Shown here piece after piece: positions 27,912-36,755 of a stretch of 47,503 bases of DNA. The number at the start of each line of letters is the position of its first letter. Position 1 is the first letter of the stretch. The stretch spans positions 1 through 47,503 of the forward strand of contig CAZCJL010000052.1 in the NCBI GenBank assembly GCA_964498785.1, written 5' to 3'. Under the pieces are notes generated by a model. The model did no database searches and was not told the DNA's origin. It was given only the letters and a program-made list of their open reading frames with translations. The DNA is from Mariaggregatimicrobium sp964498785 (GTDB lineage: Bacteria; Zhuqueibacterota; Zhuqueibacteria; Thermofontimicrobiales; Thiofontviventaceae). Both the position numbers and the translations under genes were made by a program.

Positions 27912-29096
27912 ATGGGACATATAGCCGAATCAAAAAATCATCTTGTGCCGCTTATTGACCGTTTGAATCGATATCCGATCGGATTGGTAGATAATGAAAT
28001 ACTGCGCGAAATATTATCGATATTATTCACAGCGGACGAAGCGCATGTCGCGTCCTGTTTTCCGCTGGAAGAAGCCACGCTTTCTGAGATGAGTACGGCA
28101 ACGGGTGTTGATGAAACTGAATTACAGCCTATTCTGGAATCTCTGGCAGACAAAGGGATCATTACTGATACGCCTTATGGCGGCGAAACATATTACTTTC
28201 TGATGCCCGGTGTTATTGGTTTTTTTGAATTCACGTTCATGAAAAATCGCACGGATATTCCGCTGGACAAAGTTGCCCGATTAATGGAGGAATATTTTCA
28301 TCATGATGGAAAGAACGGGCAAATAGGCGAATTTTTTGGCAGCAAAACGCAGTTGACCCGATCACTTGTCTATGAAGATCATGTCCCGGTCACCAGTGAA
28401 GTCGTGAATTTCGAGAGTGCGAAAAAGATTATCGAGGATGCATCGTATGGTTCAGCGGGGATGTGCTTTTGCCGGCATAAACGGGAGCACGAAGGGAAAA
28501 CATGTAAAAAGGGTGCGCCAGTGGAGGAAATTTGCATTACGTTAGGAAAAGGCGCCCGTTTCTTTGTCCGCCGCGGATTCGCTACTGAAAAGACGACGAG
28601 CGAGCTCATCGAAATTATTGAACGGGCGCAGAGCTTAAATTTAACGCATGTGACCGATAATATTCGCGGACGACCGACGTTTATATGCAATTGCTGCGGC
28701 TGTTGCTGTGAAATTATGCAAGGTGTTCAGACCGGATTTTATAACGGCGTTGCCAAAACCAGTTATATCGCGGTGATTGATCCGGATAAATGTACGTATT
28801 GCGGACAATGTTTCACCGCGTGCAATGTGAAAGCGATTCGCCCGAAAAAAGATAATCAATCCGACGTAAATTTGATTAAGAGCGAGGTGAAACAGGAAAT
28901 CTGTCTCGGATGCGGCGCCTGTCTCTCATCTTGCCCTGAAAACGCCATAAAGTTGATTCCGCGGGCTGATTACAAAAAACCGGTAAAATCCAAAAAAGAA
29001 ATGTACATGCGAATTTTGTGGGAAAAAAGGCGGTTGTCACCTTTTCTGATCAGCCGTGTGAAAAAGTCATTCAGAAACATAATTAAATATAAATAA
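27912..29096 (+). CDS. Fe-S protein: winged-helix-like N terminus plus 2[4Fe-4S] ferredoxin domain
   Basis: A 394-residue protein. The N-terminal third resembles a winged helix (STATGVDETELQPILESLADKGII). A middle section has CFCRHKREHEGKTC near residues 190-203 and the dense cluster CNCCGCCC near 258. The C-terminal third is a bacterial ferredoxin pair, CTYCGQCFTAC near 294 and CLGCGACLSSC near 331. A Lys/Arg-rich tail follows. I do not know a characterised protein with this layout; an electron carrier or redox-sensing role is inference. It lies 36 bases after the peptidase gene and one base before the channel gene, so the run is probably an operon. Confidence 0.85.
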   Translation: MGHIAESKNHLVPLIDRLNRYPIGLVDNEILREILSILFTADEAHVASCFPLEEATLSEMSTATGVDETELQPILESLADKGIITDTPYGGETYYFLMPGVIGFFEFTFMKNRTDIPLDKVARLMEEYFHHDGKNGQIGEFFGSKTQLTRSLVYEDHVPVTSEVVNFESAKKIIEDASYGSAGMCFCRHKREHEGKTCKKGAPVEEICITLGKGARFFVRRGFATEKTTSELIEIIERAQSLNLTHVTDNIRGRPTFICNCCGCCCEIMQGVQTGFYNGVAKTSYIAVIDPDKCTYCGQCFTACNVKAIRPKKDNQSDVNLIKSEVKQEICLGCGACLSSCPENAIKLIPRADYKKPVKSKKEMYMRILWEKRRLSPFLISRVKKSFRNIIKYK

Positions 29097-29097
29097 C

Positions 29098-29934
29098 ATG
29101 CACAGTAAACTCTCCGAAAAACCCAATACCAACTGGCAACGGATATTGAACAAAATTATATTCGAAGCTGATACCCGTTCCGGACGTTGGTTCGATATTT
29201 TGTTAATTCTGTTTATCATCGTCAGTGTGCTTGTAGTGATGCTGGACAGCGTTTCAACAGTTCGTAGCAAGTATGGCTCAGTGCTGTATGATCTCGAATG
29301 GAGTTTCACGATATTGTTTTCGATTGAATATCTGTTAAGACTTGTCAGCGTGCGCAGGCCATTAAAATATGCCACAAGTTTCTTCGGGGTGATCGATTTT
29401 CTGGCAATTGTTCCGACATATTTAAGTGCGTTATTGCCCGGAAGCCAGTATTTTCTGGTGATCCGTGTTATGCGGGTACTGCGGATTTTCCGCGTCCTCA
29501 AACTCGTGCAATATTTGCAGGAGGCACATTTATTAATCCGGGCGTTAAACGCATCCCGTCGCAAAATTACTGTCTTTATTTTTACGGTATTCACGCTGGT
29601 GGTCGTTCTCGGCTCGCTAATGTACGTCATCGAAGGGGAGGAACACGGTTTTACCAGCATTCCCCGTAGCATTTACTGGTCGATCGTCACATTAACGACC
29701 GTCGGCTACGGCGACATTTCCCCAAAGACCAGTACGGGGCAGGCGCTGGCTGCCATCATCATGATACTGGGATACAGCATTATCGCCGTTCCCACGGGGA
29801 TCGTTTCCGTGGAAATGGCGCAGTTATCGACAAAATCGAACCCGATTGCAGTATGTTCTGTTTGTCATAAAAAAGGACACGATAGTGACGCCAGTTTTTG
29901 TAAATATTGTGGTTCGAATTTAAAATCAGAGTAA
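29098..29934 (+). CDS. Voltage-gated-type potassium channel with C-terminal zinc ribbon
   Basis: A 278-residue inner-membrane ion channel with six predicted spans. The S4 voltage-sensor-like helix has regularly spaced arginines (RVMRVLRIFRVLK). The pore contains the K+ filter TLTTVGYGD near residues 198-206. After S6 comes a cytoplasmic tail ending in a CxxC...CxxC zinc ribbon (CSVCHKKGHDSDASFCKYCG). The ribbon is unusual for this family. Start ATG lies one base after the stop of the Fe-S gene. Confidence 0.93.
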   Translation: MHSKLSEKPNTNWQRILNKIIFEADTRSGRWFDILLILFIIVSVLVVMLDSVSTVRSKYGSVLYDLEWSFTILFSIEYLLRLVSVRRPLKYATSFFGVIDFLAIVPTYLSALLPGSQYFLVIRVMRVLRIFRVLKLVQYLQEAHLLIRALNASRRKITVFIFTVFTLVVVLGSLMYVIEGEEHGFTSIPRSIYWSIVTLTTVGYGDISPKTSTGQALAAIIMILGYSIIAVPTGIVSVEMAQLSTKSNPIAVCSVCHKKGHDSDASFCKYCGSNLKSE

Positions 29935-29944
29935 GGAAACGAAT

Positions 29945-30382
29945 ATGACAAAAAGTGAGCAGGCAGATGAAATATTTGCCAACGGATTCAGTTGTTCTCA
30001 GGCGGTTTTTTCGACATTTGCACCGAAGCTTGGCCTGGATTACGAAACAGCGATGAAAGTGTCCTGCGGATTCGGCGGCGGAATGGCACAGACCGCAGCA
30101 ACATGCGGCGTGGTTACCGGCGCGGTTATGGTGATCGGTCTAAAATATGGCCGGGTCGGGGAAGCCGATTTTAAGGCAAAAGCACTGACGTACCAAAAGG
30201 TTCAGGAATTTATGGAAAAATTCATGCAGCGCAATCAATCGCTGCTCTGCCGTGAATTACTGGGAGATGATATGAGCACGGTTGAAGGAAAGGATCGCAT
30301 CCACGAGCGCGGCATTATTCGCGAAGTGTGTCCCGGCTTTGTTCGCGATGGGGTGGAGATTTTAGAAGAAATTTTGGGCTAA
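29945..30382 (+). CDS. C_GCAxxG_C_C family redox protein
   Basis: A 145-residue protein of the family named for its cysteine pattern. Visible here are SCSQAVF, CGFGGGMAQTAATCGVVTGA, and two further cysteines in LLCRELLG and EVCPGFV. The family is thought to bind a metal or cluster or to act in redox, but no activity is established. AAGGAAA precedes the ATG, 10 bases after the channel gene, so it ends the plus-strand run. Confidence 0.9.
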   Translation: MTKSEQADEIFANGFSCSQAVFSTFAPKLGLDYETAMKVSCGFGGGMAQTAATCGVVTGAVMVIGLKYGRVGEADFKAKALTYQKVQEFMEKFMQRNQSLLCRELLGDDMSTVEGKDRIHERGIIREVCPGFVRDGVEILEEILG

Positions 30383-30390
30383 CTCAGATT

Positions 30391-30415
30391 TCCGAAGTCT
30401 CCGGGACTTCGGAAT
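30391..30415 (+). terminator. Terminator-like hairpin after the Fe-S/channel operon
   Basis: A 10-bp perfect stem TTCCGAAGTC/GACTTCGGAA with loop TCCGG, followed by TATTTTATG. It is 9 bases after the stop codon. A similar sequence (GATCTCCGAAATC...GGATTCCGATC) lies near 21348-21375, so it may also be a member of a repeat family. Confidence 0.6.
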
Positions 30416-30446
30416 ATTTTATGAAGTGCGGCGACTGTGTCGCTGC

Positions 30447-30472
30447 ATTGCAGCCGTCTTTTGGGCTGCAAT
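30447..30472 (-). terminator. Possible terminator of hicAB
   Basis: A 9-bp inverted pair ATTGCAGCC/GGGCTGCAAT about 25 bases beyond the hicB stop, with a loop containing a short A tract on the minus strand. No clear T tract follows, so termination is uncertain. Confidence 0.35.
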
Positions 30473-30494
30473 CATATCATTTCAGATACCTAAA

Positions 30495-30716
30495 TCAAAT
30501 AGCCACCTGATAGATTGCGGGACGATATCGAGGCTCCGGAATAGGCTTGTTCTTAGTGCGTGCTGCTTCAAGCCATGCTTGTTTGGCGATTTGAACTTGT
30601 TCCAGCGCCTCTGCCGGAGTATTTCCAAAAGCTGAGCATGCTTCAAGATCGGGAATATCGGCAATATACCCTTCATCAGCATCGCTATAAAAAATATTGA
30701 TGTGATAGTCTTTCAT
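30495..30716 (-). CDS. hicB: HicB-like antitoxin
   Basis: A 73-residue protein with the HicB partial RNase-H-like fold: an N-terminal strand pair around YSDADEGYIADIPDL, then the TPAEALEQVQIAKQAWLEAAR helix. It is a short form with no DNA-binding domain. Neutralises the HicA toxin by binding it. Its start overlaps the hicA stop by 4 bases, consistent with translational coupling. Confidence 0.9.
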   Translation of the reverse strand: MKDYHINIFYSDADEGYIADIPDLEACSAFGNTPAEALEQVQIAKQAWLEAARTKNKPIPEPRYRPAIYQVAI

Positions 30717-30970
30717 GAATCATCTCCTAATTTTAAATCATATCTCTCGACAAGCTGCATGAATTGCTGAATTTGATATGGTTTAGCATTCCCTTTAACA
30801 TTTTGGAGATTCACAAGTTCAGGAATGTCCGGATGCGAAAAAATATGATGACTTCCCTTAATCCTGGCTAAATGAAATCCAAATGATTCAATCAACCTAA
30901 CCATTTCATGAAATTGGATGTTTCTGGGACTGTTCAGTACTTTTTGAAGCAGTTTGCTTTTCCTGCTCAT
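30713..30970 (-). CDS. hicA: HicA-like mRNA interferase toxin
   Basis: An 85-residue double-stranded-RNA-binding-fold toxin with the catalytic histidine in KGSHHIFSHP (residues 38-47) and the conserved EMVRLIESFGFHLAR helix-strand. Expected to cleave mRNA in a ribosome-independent way when unopposed. Slightly longer than the 60-residue type. Toxin precedes antitoxin, the usual order for HicAB. Confidence 0.9.
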   Translation of the reverse strand: MSRKSKLLQKVLNSPRNIQFHEMVRLIESFGFHLARIKGSHHIFSHPDIPELVNLQNVKGNAKPYQIQQFMQLVERYDLKLGDDS

Positions 30971-31133
30971 AAAAGTTTTCCCATCATATAAATATAGACC
31001 TTTTATTATCTAAATATAATTGAATAGATAACAAAATTCAAGATAAATTTTGTAGAAATATGGAGAACAATCCAATCAAGCCAACGTACGGAACACCTCA
31101 ACGGTGCGTCGGCAAACACCTGGTGATACAAAA

Positions 31134-31169
31134 AAATCCCGAAGCGGTAGGAGAACCGCTCCGGGATTT
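31134..31169 (-). terminator. Strong terminator of the T9SS propeller gene
   Basis: Long stem-loop: AAATCCCG and AGCGGT pair with AACCGCT and CGGGATTT around an AGGAG loop, followed on the minus strand by a T-rich run (complement of the A tract at 31131-31136). It lies about 20 bases after the stop codon of the 1094-residue gene. Confidence 0.8.
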
Positions 31170-31191
31170 CACTGCTGAGATAAGGATATGG

Positions 31192-34100
31192 TTATTTGAG
31201 GAAAACAGCCTTCATCGTCCTGCTTGTCCCGCCGTATTTAATTCGGAACAGGTAAATACCGGAATAGACAGTCATGCCCCGTTGATCCCTGCCATCCCAG
31301 CTTGCTTTATGCATTCCAGGCGACTGGTTTTCGAATACATAACTTCTGACTTCCTGGCCCAGCGAATTGTAGACCGTCATTTCCGCAGCGCCACCGGACA
31401 TATCCGCCGGGATGTAGTAATTGATATTGGTGCTGTTGTTGAACGGATTGGGATAGTTTTGATATAATTCAAATTGTTTCGGCTCTGGCGCTTTGTTCTC
31501 GTTTTGTGCAACTGTCGTCGATGTTGATTTGTCAAATTTGAAAATGCCTTTTTCCGTTCCTAAAAACAGCACATTGGGATTGAAGCGCCCGGAAGCGAGG
31601 CAGGTAATTTTCAGGTTGATGGTGTTGTCTGTAATATCATCCCAGGTATTGCCGCCATTTCGCGATTCGAGAACGCCTCTGTTATAAATGCCCACATAGA
31701 AATGTGGGGCAGCACTTTCCGCCGGTCCGCCGGTAGCAGAAATCAAAGATGCAATATTCGTGAAATAGCTCACGACTTCCCACGAATTTGTCTCAAAATA
31801 ACGTCTGTAAATACCATCGCTTTTGCTGCGACCGCTGGTGGCGATATATATAACCTTCTGCCGGTATCCTGTATGCGTAATAATGGACACGATTTCAAAA
31901 TTTGGAAATTCGCGTTTCCAGTTGATTCCAGAATCTTTACTAACGAATAATCCGTCCGAAGTTCCCACCATGATATTTTTAAACTCATTGTCAACATAGA
32001 AGCAATTAATGCGAATGGTTTCATTATTATCCGGCGTTAAATCGAATTCAACCCAATTAGAATCTTTCAACATGAAAAAACTGTCAAGATTATAAAATGG
32101 ATTATATGAAGCGGCAAACGTATTGAACGCATTGATTGTCGGCGCTTCCAGCGCGCTTACTGCAATGTTTGGAAATTTAGTATCAAACCACTTTGTGCCA
32201 CCGTTTTCGCTGATAAGCACGCGTCCGTTCCGTTCCTCAGGAATCAGCGTATATTCCTCTGTACCCAGTACAATGGTTGGCACTGCCCACTCCAGATATG
32301 GATGCGGCTCGGCGTCAATTTGCGTGACGTTTAGCGTTTCCGGATCTGTAAATTTTAATAATGACCAGTAACGCACGTTTGTCAACACATTAGAATAAGC
32401 GCCACGGCGGGTGGCGATGAACACTTTTTCATTGATAAACGGATGCGCTGCAATGTCATTAATCCACGGATCGATTAAATTATGTGTAATATCTTTCCAG
32501 GTGCGCTGTTCCGGTGGTTGATCCAGAAACACATTGATTCTGGCTGAATTGTTATTTTCATTTGCTTCACGAATCCGGTTCAAGGGATCGATTTTCACAA
32601 AAATGATATTCTCTCCCTGTTGATTTCGGGGATACCATTCGGCGCGAAGCGTATAGTCGCTTCCGGGGGGTATCATCGGAATGGTAAGTGTATCAATCGG
32701 TACAATGACCTGCAAATTACCATCTGCATTATCGACAAATGACACATCAATATTATAGACCGGTACGCGAGAATGATTATGCACAGTCGCGTAAATTTCC
32801 ACAAGTTCACCATCTCTGGGCCGGGGGGGCCAATACGCGAGATCGTCATTTTGAATGGATAGATCAATAGGCGTGGATGGCATCGGCAAATATTTGTAAA
32901 TGCCTTCTTCTGTACCTAAATAAAGCTGACGAATTTTGCTGGGATGCACTGCCAATGAGGTTACTTTTTTTGCCTTCTCTGGCAGACCTTGGTTGATTTC
33001 TCGCCAATTGCGGCAACCATCCGAGCTGACGAAAACTCCCTGGTTATAAACTGCCATATAAAATCTGCCGAACAGAGTGGGGGAGAAGTCCCTCGCAAAG
33101 CGATCCTGAACCAGCGCCACGATTTGTCGCTCCCAGGAAAGTACTTCCCAGTTTTCTCCATCGTCAAAACTGGCCCAAATACCATCCGAGCGACCGGCGC
33201 CATTTGTTGATACATATATCTGGCGCTTAAATCCAAGGTAGGTAATGACAATCGACGATATATTAAAACTCGGCAGAACATGTTTCCACAGACTCATGTC
33301 TTTATTCGTGAAAAACACACCCTGTGTCGTCCCGACGAAAATCATGGTTGTGTCCTGTGTATCAATACTGATGCAGTTGATTTTTGGCAAATTTGACAGT
33401 TGCGGTGCAAAATCAATGCCTTGCCATTGTTGGCCATTAAATTGATAAAGACCGTTTTCATTGGTTAGAAATGGATTGTATAATCCTGCGTAAATGGAAC
33501 TCGGATTCCAGTAATTAAATGCAATTGCTGACACACCAATTTCCGGAGCTTTCATATCTTCCCATATTTCGCCATCCAACATGCTTCGAAACACGCGCCC
33601 CGATACTTTAGAAAGCGCGGGATTAGGCTCCTCGGTACCTAAACCAACTACCGAGCAGAGACAATCTACATACGGATTGGGAATGGTCGTCAATGTTTTT
33701 ACCGGAACTTTGCTATTGTCACCGAATTCCACTGGCTGCCAGTCATCACCGCCGGTGTGTGAGAAAAATGCACCCTTATTATTGCCGATCCACAGTGAAT
33801 CACCGAAAAAATTATGGGTTGCAATGGTGTAGATAAGTGAATTCGGAAGGTTATTTGTGACGTCATGCCACTGATAGCGAAGATACGGCGGCGGATCTTC
33901 GGGCAGTGAATAAAAAATGAAAATCCATTCTGCGGTTGTGGGGTCATTTTCGCCAACGCTAAAATAATGCAGATACGTTAACAATCCAAAAGCTGAATTT
34001 CCGGCAAAAACGAGCGGCAGTTTTACAGCTCGCACAGCTTCGTAAGCTTGACGTGCCGCATCGAAATCATCGCCAGAAAAAAAGTAATCCGCGAAATCAT

Positions 34101-34476
34101 GAAATTTGGGATGTCGATCACCTAAAAAATTAGTGTCTCCTGTTGTAATCTCAAATTCATCTGTGGGAAAGCGATGCTCACCAGTCCCCATCCAAAACGT
34201 TGTTGCGTTGTAAACAATATCGCCGGTATAAGCACTCAAAATTTTCGTACCACCGAAGTCGCCGGCCGGTGTAACTTCCACATCAAGTCCATGAAACCGT
34301 TGCTGCGAATTGGTCAGCGACGCCATGTCGATTGGTTGTTCAAAATGATAGACATGCTTCAAATTCATGCTCTGATAATCGAGTCGCATGACTAAAAATT
34401 CGATAGTAGCTCGATCCTGTGCCTGAACAGAAAATGCCAGCAAAAAAATACACATTTTTAGAAATAGTCGATGCAT
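31192..34476 (-). CDS. T9SS-secreted protein with two beta-propeller modules and a CARDB-like domain
   Basis: A 1094-residue protein with a signal peptide ending near SVQAQ. About residues 1-200 form a unique N-terminal domain. Two related propeller-like modules follow (about 210-540 and 665-985), built of repeats containing N-G-W/D-G-x-W motifs such as DGCRNWREIN, DSGINWKREF and GNTWDDIT (BNR/sortilin-like). Between them (about 545-655) lies a CARDB-like adhesion domain with ATVHNHSRVPVYNIDV and NNNSARINVFL. The C terminus is a type A sorting domain beginning ELYQNYPNPFNNSTNI and ending in a basic tail. Predicted to be exported by the type IX system and displayed or released. Function unknown. 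Confidence 0.9.
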   Translation of the reverse strand: MHRLFLKMCIFLLAFSVQAQDRATIEFLVMRLDYQSMNLKHVYHFEQPIDMASLTNSQQRFHGLDVEVTPAGDFGGTKILSAYTGDIVYNATTFWMGTGEHRFPTDEFEITTGDTNFLGDRHPKFHDFADYFFSGDDFDAARQAYEAVRAVKLPLVFAGNSAFGLLTYLHYFSVGENDPTTAEWIFIFYSLPEDPPPYLRYQWHDVTNNLPNSLIYTIATHNFFGDSLWIGNNKGAFFSHTGGDDWQPVEFGDNSKVPVKTLTTIPNPYVDCLCSVVGLGTEEPNPALSKVSGRVFRSMLDGEIWEDMKAPEIGVSAIAFNYWNPSSIYAGLYNPFLTNENGLYQFNGQQWQGIDFAPQLSNLPKINCISIDTQDTTMIFVGTTQGVFFTNKDMSLWKHVLPSFNISSIVITYLGFKRQIYVSTNGAGRSDGIWASFDDGENWEVLSWERQIVALVQDRFARDFSPTLFGRFYMAVYNQGVFVSSDGCRNWREINQGLPEKAKKVTSLAVHPSKIRQLYLGTEEGIYKYLPMPSTPIDLSIQNDDLAYWPPRPRDGELVEIYATVHNHSRVPVYNIDVSFVDNADGNLQVIVPIDTLTIPMIPPGSDYTLRAEWYPRNQQGENIIFVKIDPLNRIREANENNNSARINVFLDQPPEQRTWKDITHNLIDPWINDIAAHPFINEKVFIATRRGAYSNVLTNVRYWSLLKFTDPETLNVTQIDAEPHPYLEWAVPTIVLGTEEYTLIPEERNGRVLISENGGTKWFDTKFPNIAVSALEAPTINAFNTFAASYNPFYNLDSFFMLKDSNWVEFDLTPDNNETIRINCFYVDNEFKNIMVGTSDGLFVSKDSGINWKREFPNFEIVSIITHTGYRQKVIYIATSGRSKSDGIYRRYFETNSWEVVSYFTNIASLISATGGPAESAAPHFYVGIYNRGVLESRNGGNTWDDITDNTINLKITCLASGRFNPNVLFLGTEKGIFKFDKSTSTTVAQNENKAPEPKQFELYQNYPNPFNNSTNINYYIPADMSGGAAEMTVYNSLGQEVRSYVFENQSPGMHKASWDGRDQRGMTVYSGIYLFRIKYGGTSRTMKAVFLK

Positions 34477-34560
34477 AGTGTTCCTCCTTTAATATTTGAA
34501 TATCAAAATACAATAATTGAGCGATACATTCAATTGAAATTAAGATTTGTCTCATTGTCC

Positions 34561-34930
34561 AGCTTATTGGCTGTTAGCTAAGTACTATTTTTCAGAAATA
34601 CAATGACATATATATTTTAGAAGTTATGTTTTTAAACCTTATTTTTGTTTTATTCTAGCTTAGTAGCCAATGCAATTCCCCGGAACAAACCTTATTCCCT
34701 TATTCATCCTCAATAAGGGGATAAGGTTTCTGGGGTGGGTAATCTGGTGCTACTAAGGTGTTAAAAACAAAAATAATGTTAGTAAAGAAAATAACTTTTA
34801 TCACAACGTATAGTTCGGTTTTATGTATCACTGAATTTATGAAATAGAACACTCAGTAATAAGATTATTTATCATTAGTCCTTTTTTTAAGACTAATAGC
34901 TAACAGCCAGGAGCCAATAGCTGAGTAGTT
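34561..34930. repeat. Non-coding segment bounded by inverted repeats, with an internal 18-bp hairpin
   Basis: TGGCTGTTAGCTA at 34568-34580 is perfectly inverted at 34897-34909 (TAGCTAACAGCCA). Inside, AAACCTTATTCCCTTATT at 34687-34704 pairs with 34712-34729 apart from one G.T position. No open frame of interest is present. This is most of the 709-base gap between the T9SS gene and the amidotransferase gene. The remainder (34931-35185) is also non-coding and includes a GC-richer stretch near 34965-35025. Possibly a small non-autonomous element. Confidence 0.5.
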
Positions 34931-35185
34931 ACAAATTTCATTATTTGCAAAACTCACGACACCCATCCCGCAGGGGTGGACTTTTTTAATTAAGGGTCCA
35001 GGGGGCGCCACCGCCTGCGGGTTGTTTGCATTTTTTTAATGCAAGAGAAATGCCAGATTCGACAGGCGATTCATTATTATTTCAGTATTTGGATTTCGGG
35101 GGGTAAGTTACAGTAATTGTTGAATCGTCATCAGAAAATGATTTATCGATGTAAATACCTGAATCAGAGATGATGAGAAAATATT

Positions 35186-35917
35186 TCACGTCAAAGTGCA
35201 CAATTTGCACAGCGCACCAAAATTGAATAGAATCGATTGACTGATTGGCGTTTCGGAGACGTTTTTCAAAAGTGCATCTACATCCTGCCCTTCGGAGCAC
35301 AACGTTTCTGAAAAAGCCCAAATATAGTGGGAAGTAATTTCTGCATTAAATTCAGGATGGAATTGAATGCCCCATGCAGAAGGCGGCAGAAAAAACGCCT
35401 GATGTGGGTCTCGATTGCTTTCTGCCAGCGACGTTGCATTTGGTGGTAATTTAAGAACAGATTGCGCATGTGTTGCGTGGGCCGGAAAAGTGGTCGGCAT
35501 ATCTCGGAATAATAGATCTTGCCCTGCTGCTGGTTTCAGCCGAATTTCGCACGTGCTGATTTCCGTGCCATTCGGATTCGGTCCGACAGTGCCGCCAGCA
35601 GAATATGCCAGCAGTTGATGACCATAACACACTCCTAAAACAGGAATACCATTTTGTAATAATCCTGGCAGCCATCTGGCAATACGCTCGCTCCAGGGTT
35701 CATGTTCGGTGATCATCGAGTGGGAGCCGGTGAGGATTATACCAGCAAATCCCAGCGGATTGGGCAGCGATTCATCGGAGCCTGGATCAATTATCGCAAC
35801 CGGAGATTTGAAAGCTTTCAACTGATCCTGAATTAAATCTGCGAAGTCCCCATAATCTCTGATCACACGCGGAAATGTTGAGCCCAGTTTTACAATAAGG
35901 GTTGGCTTTTTATTCAT
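35186..35917 (-). CDS. Class I glutamine amidotransferase (GMP synthase-like domain)
   Basis: A 243-residue single-domain GATase1 protein with the nucleophile Cys in GVCYGHQLLAYSAGG, the His-x-Glu pair in WGIQFHPEFN and the oxyanion region ILTGSHSMI. It resembles stand-alone YfeJ-type amidotransferases of unknown acceptor. Its ATG overlaps the pheA end by 8 bases, so it is the third gene of an aroQ-pheA operon. A link to aromatic amino acid or glutamine metabolism is only contextual. Confidence 0.9.
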   Translation of the reverse strand: MNKKPTLIVKLGSTFPRVIRDYGDFADLIQDQLKAFKSPVAIIDPGSDESLPNPLGFAGIILTGSHSMITEHEPWSERIARWLPGLLQNGIPVLGVCYGHQLLAYSAGGTVGPNPNGTEISTCEIRLKPAAGQDLLFRDMPTTFPAHATHAQSVLKLPPNATSLAESNRDPHQAFFLPPSAWGIQFHPEFNAEITSHYIWAFSETLCSEGQDVDALLKNVSETPISQSILFNFGALCKLCTLT

Positions 35918-36755
35918 GATTCGTTGTTCCGATATGGTTTGCCGCGGGATAGGAACCCAGTACTTTTATGAAATTTGTCAGCTCTTCTAAATGGCGCAGC
36001 GCATTTCTGCAACGCTCCTGCCCTATATTGCCATTAAAATCCAGATAAAAAAGATATTCAAACGGTTTACCTTTAAGCGGACGGGATTCGATTTTCGTCA
36101 AATTGATATCGCGTAAAAAAAAGACACTCAGACTTTTAAACAATGCTCCCGGGATATTTTTTGTGGAAAACACGATCGATGTTTTATTTGCTTCTCCCAA
36201 AAGATGTTCATTTTTGGCAATGATGAAAAACCGGGTATAATTTTCCGGAAAATCTTCAATTTCTTCCCGTAGAATTGACATTCCGTAATCAACAGCAGCA
36301 GCCCGTCCGGCTACAGCCGCACAATCAGTCAACTGTTGTTCGTGAATCATTTTTACGCTGCCGGCAGTATCATACGTGGAAACCGCCTTTGCGTGTGAAA
36401 GTCCGGTCAAAAATTTACGGCACTGTTCCAGTGCTGCCGGATGTGAATAAACCGTTTTGATGTCTGAAAGTTTCACGTTCGGGAGTGCAATCAAATGCAA
36501 TTCAATCCGTAAATTTGTTTCACCAACAATCTGCACATCGTTTTCCAGCAGTAAATCAAAATTACGGTGAATGCTGCCGTAAAGCGTATTTTCAATCGGG
36601 ATAATCCCCAGTTCTGTTTCTTCGCTGATCACAGCTTCAAATACATCTTCAAACATGGTTTTACCGCTGCAGACAGCGTCGTTTCCCAAAAATTGTTTTG
36701 CCGCCATTTCACTATACGCGTAATGTGCTCCCTGAAATGCAATGTTGTATGTCAT
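35910..36755 (-). CDS. pheA: Prephenate dehydratase
   Basis: Converts prephenate to phenylpyruvate in phenylalanine biosynthesis. The 281-residue protein is monofunctional, with no chorismate mutase domain. It shows FQGAHYAYSE at the N terminus, IPIENTLYGSIH, the catalytic NYTRFFII and a C-terminal ACT domain with IESRPLKGKPFEYLFYLDF that binds phenylalanine for feedback control. Its ATG overlaps the aroQ stop (ATGA). Confidence 0.96.
   Translation of the reverse strand: MTYNIAFQGAHYAYSEMAAKQFLGNDAVCSGKTMFEDVFEAVISEETELGIIPIENTLYGSIHRNFDLLLENDVQIVGETNLRIELHLIALPNVKLSDIKTVYSHPAALEQCRKFLTGLSHAKAVSTYDTAGSVKMIHEQQLTDCAAVAGRAAAVDYGMSILREEIEDFPENYTRFFIIAKNEHLLGEANKTSIVFSTKNIPGALFKSLSVFFLRDINLTKIESRPLKGKPFEYLFYLDFNGNIGQERCRNALRHLEELTNFIKVLGSYPAANHIGTTNHE

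Noticed and set aside
31060..31467. Plus-strand 135-residue open frame
   Set aside because: It runs through the terminator hairpin and antisense to the end of the T9SS gene, with no family match or ribosome-binding site.
35082..35321. Minus-strand 79-residue open frame overlapping the amidotransferase end
   Set aside because: It overlaps the conserved amidotransferase in another frame, and the non-overlapping part is repetitive-looking non-coding sequence.
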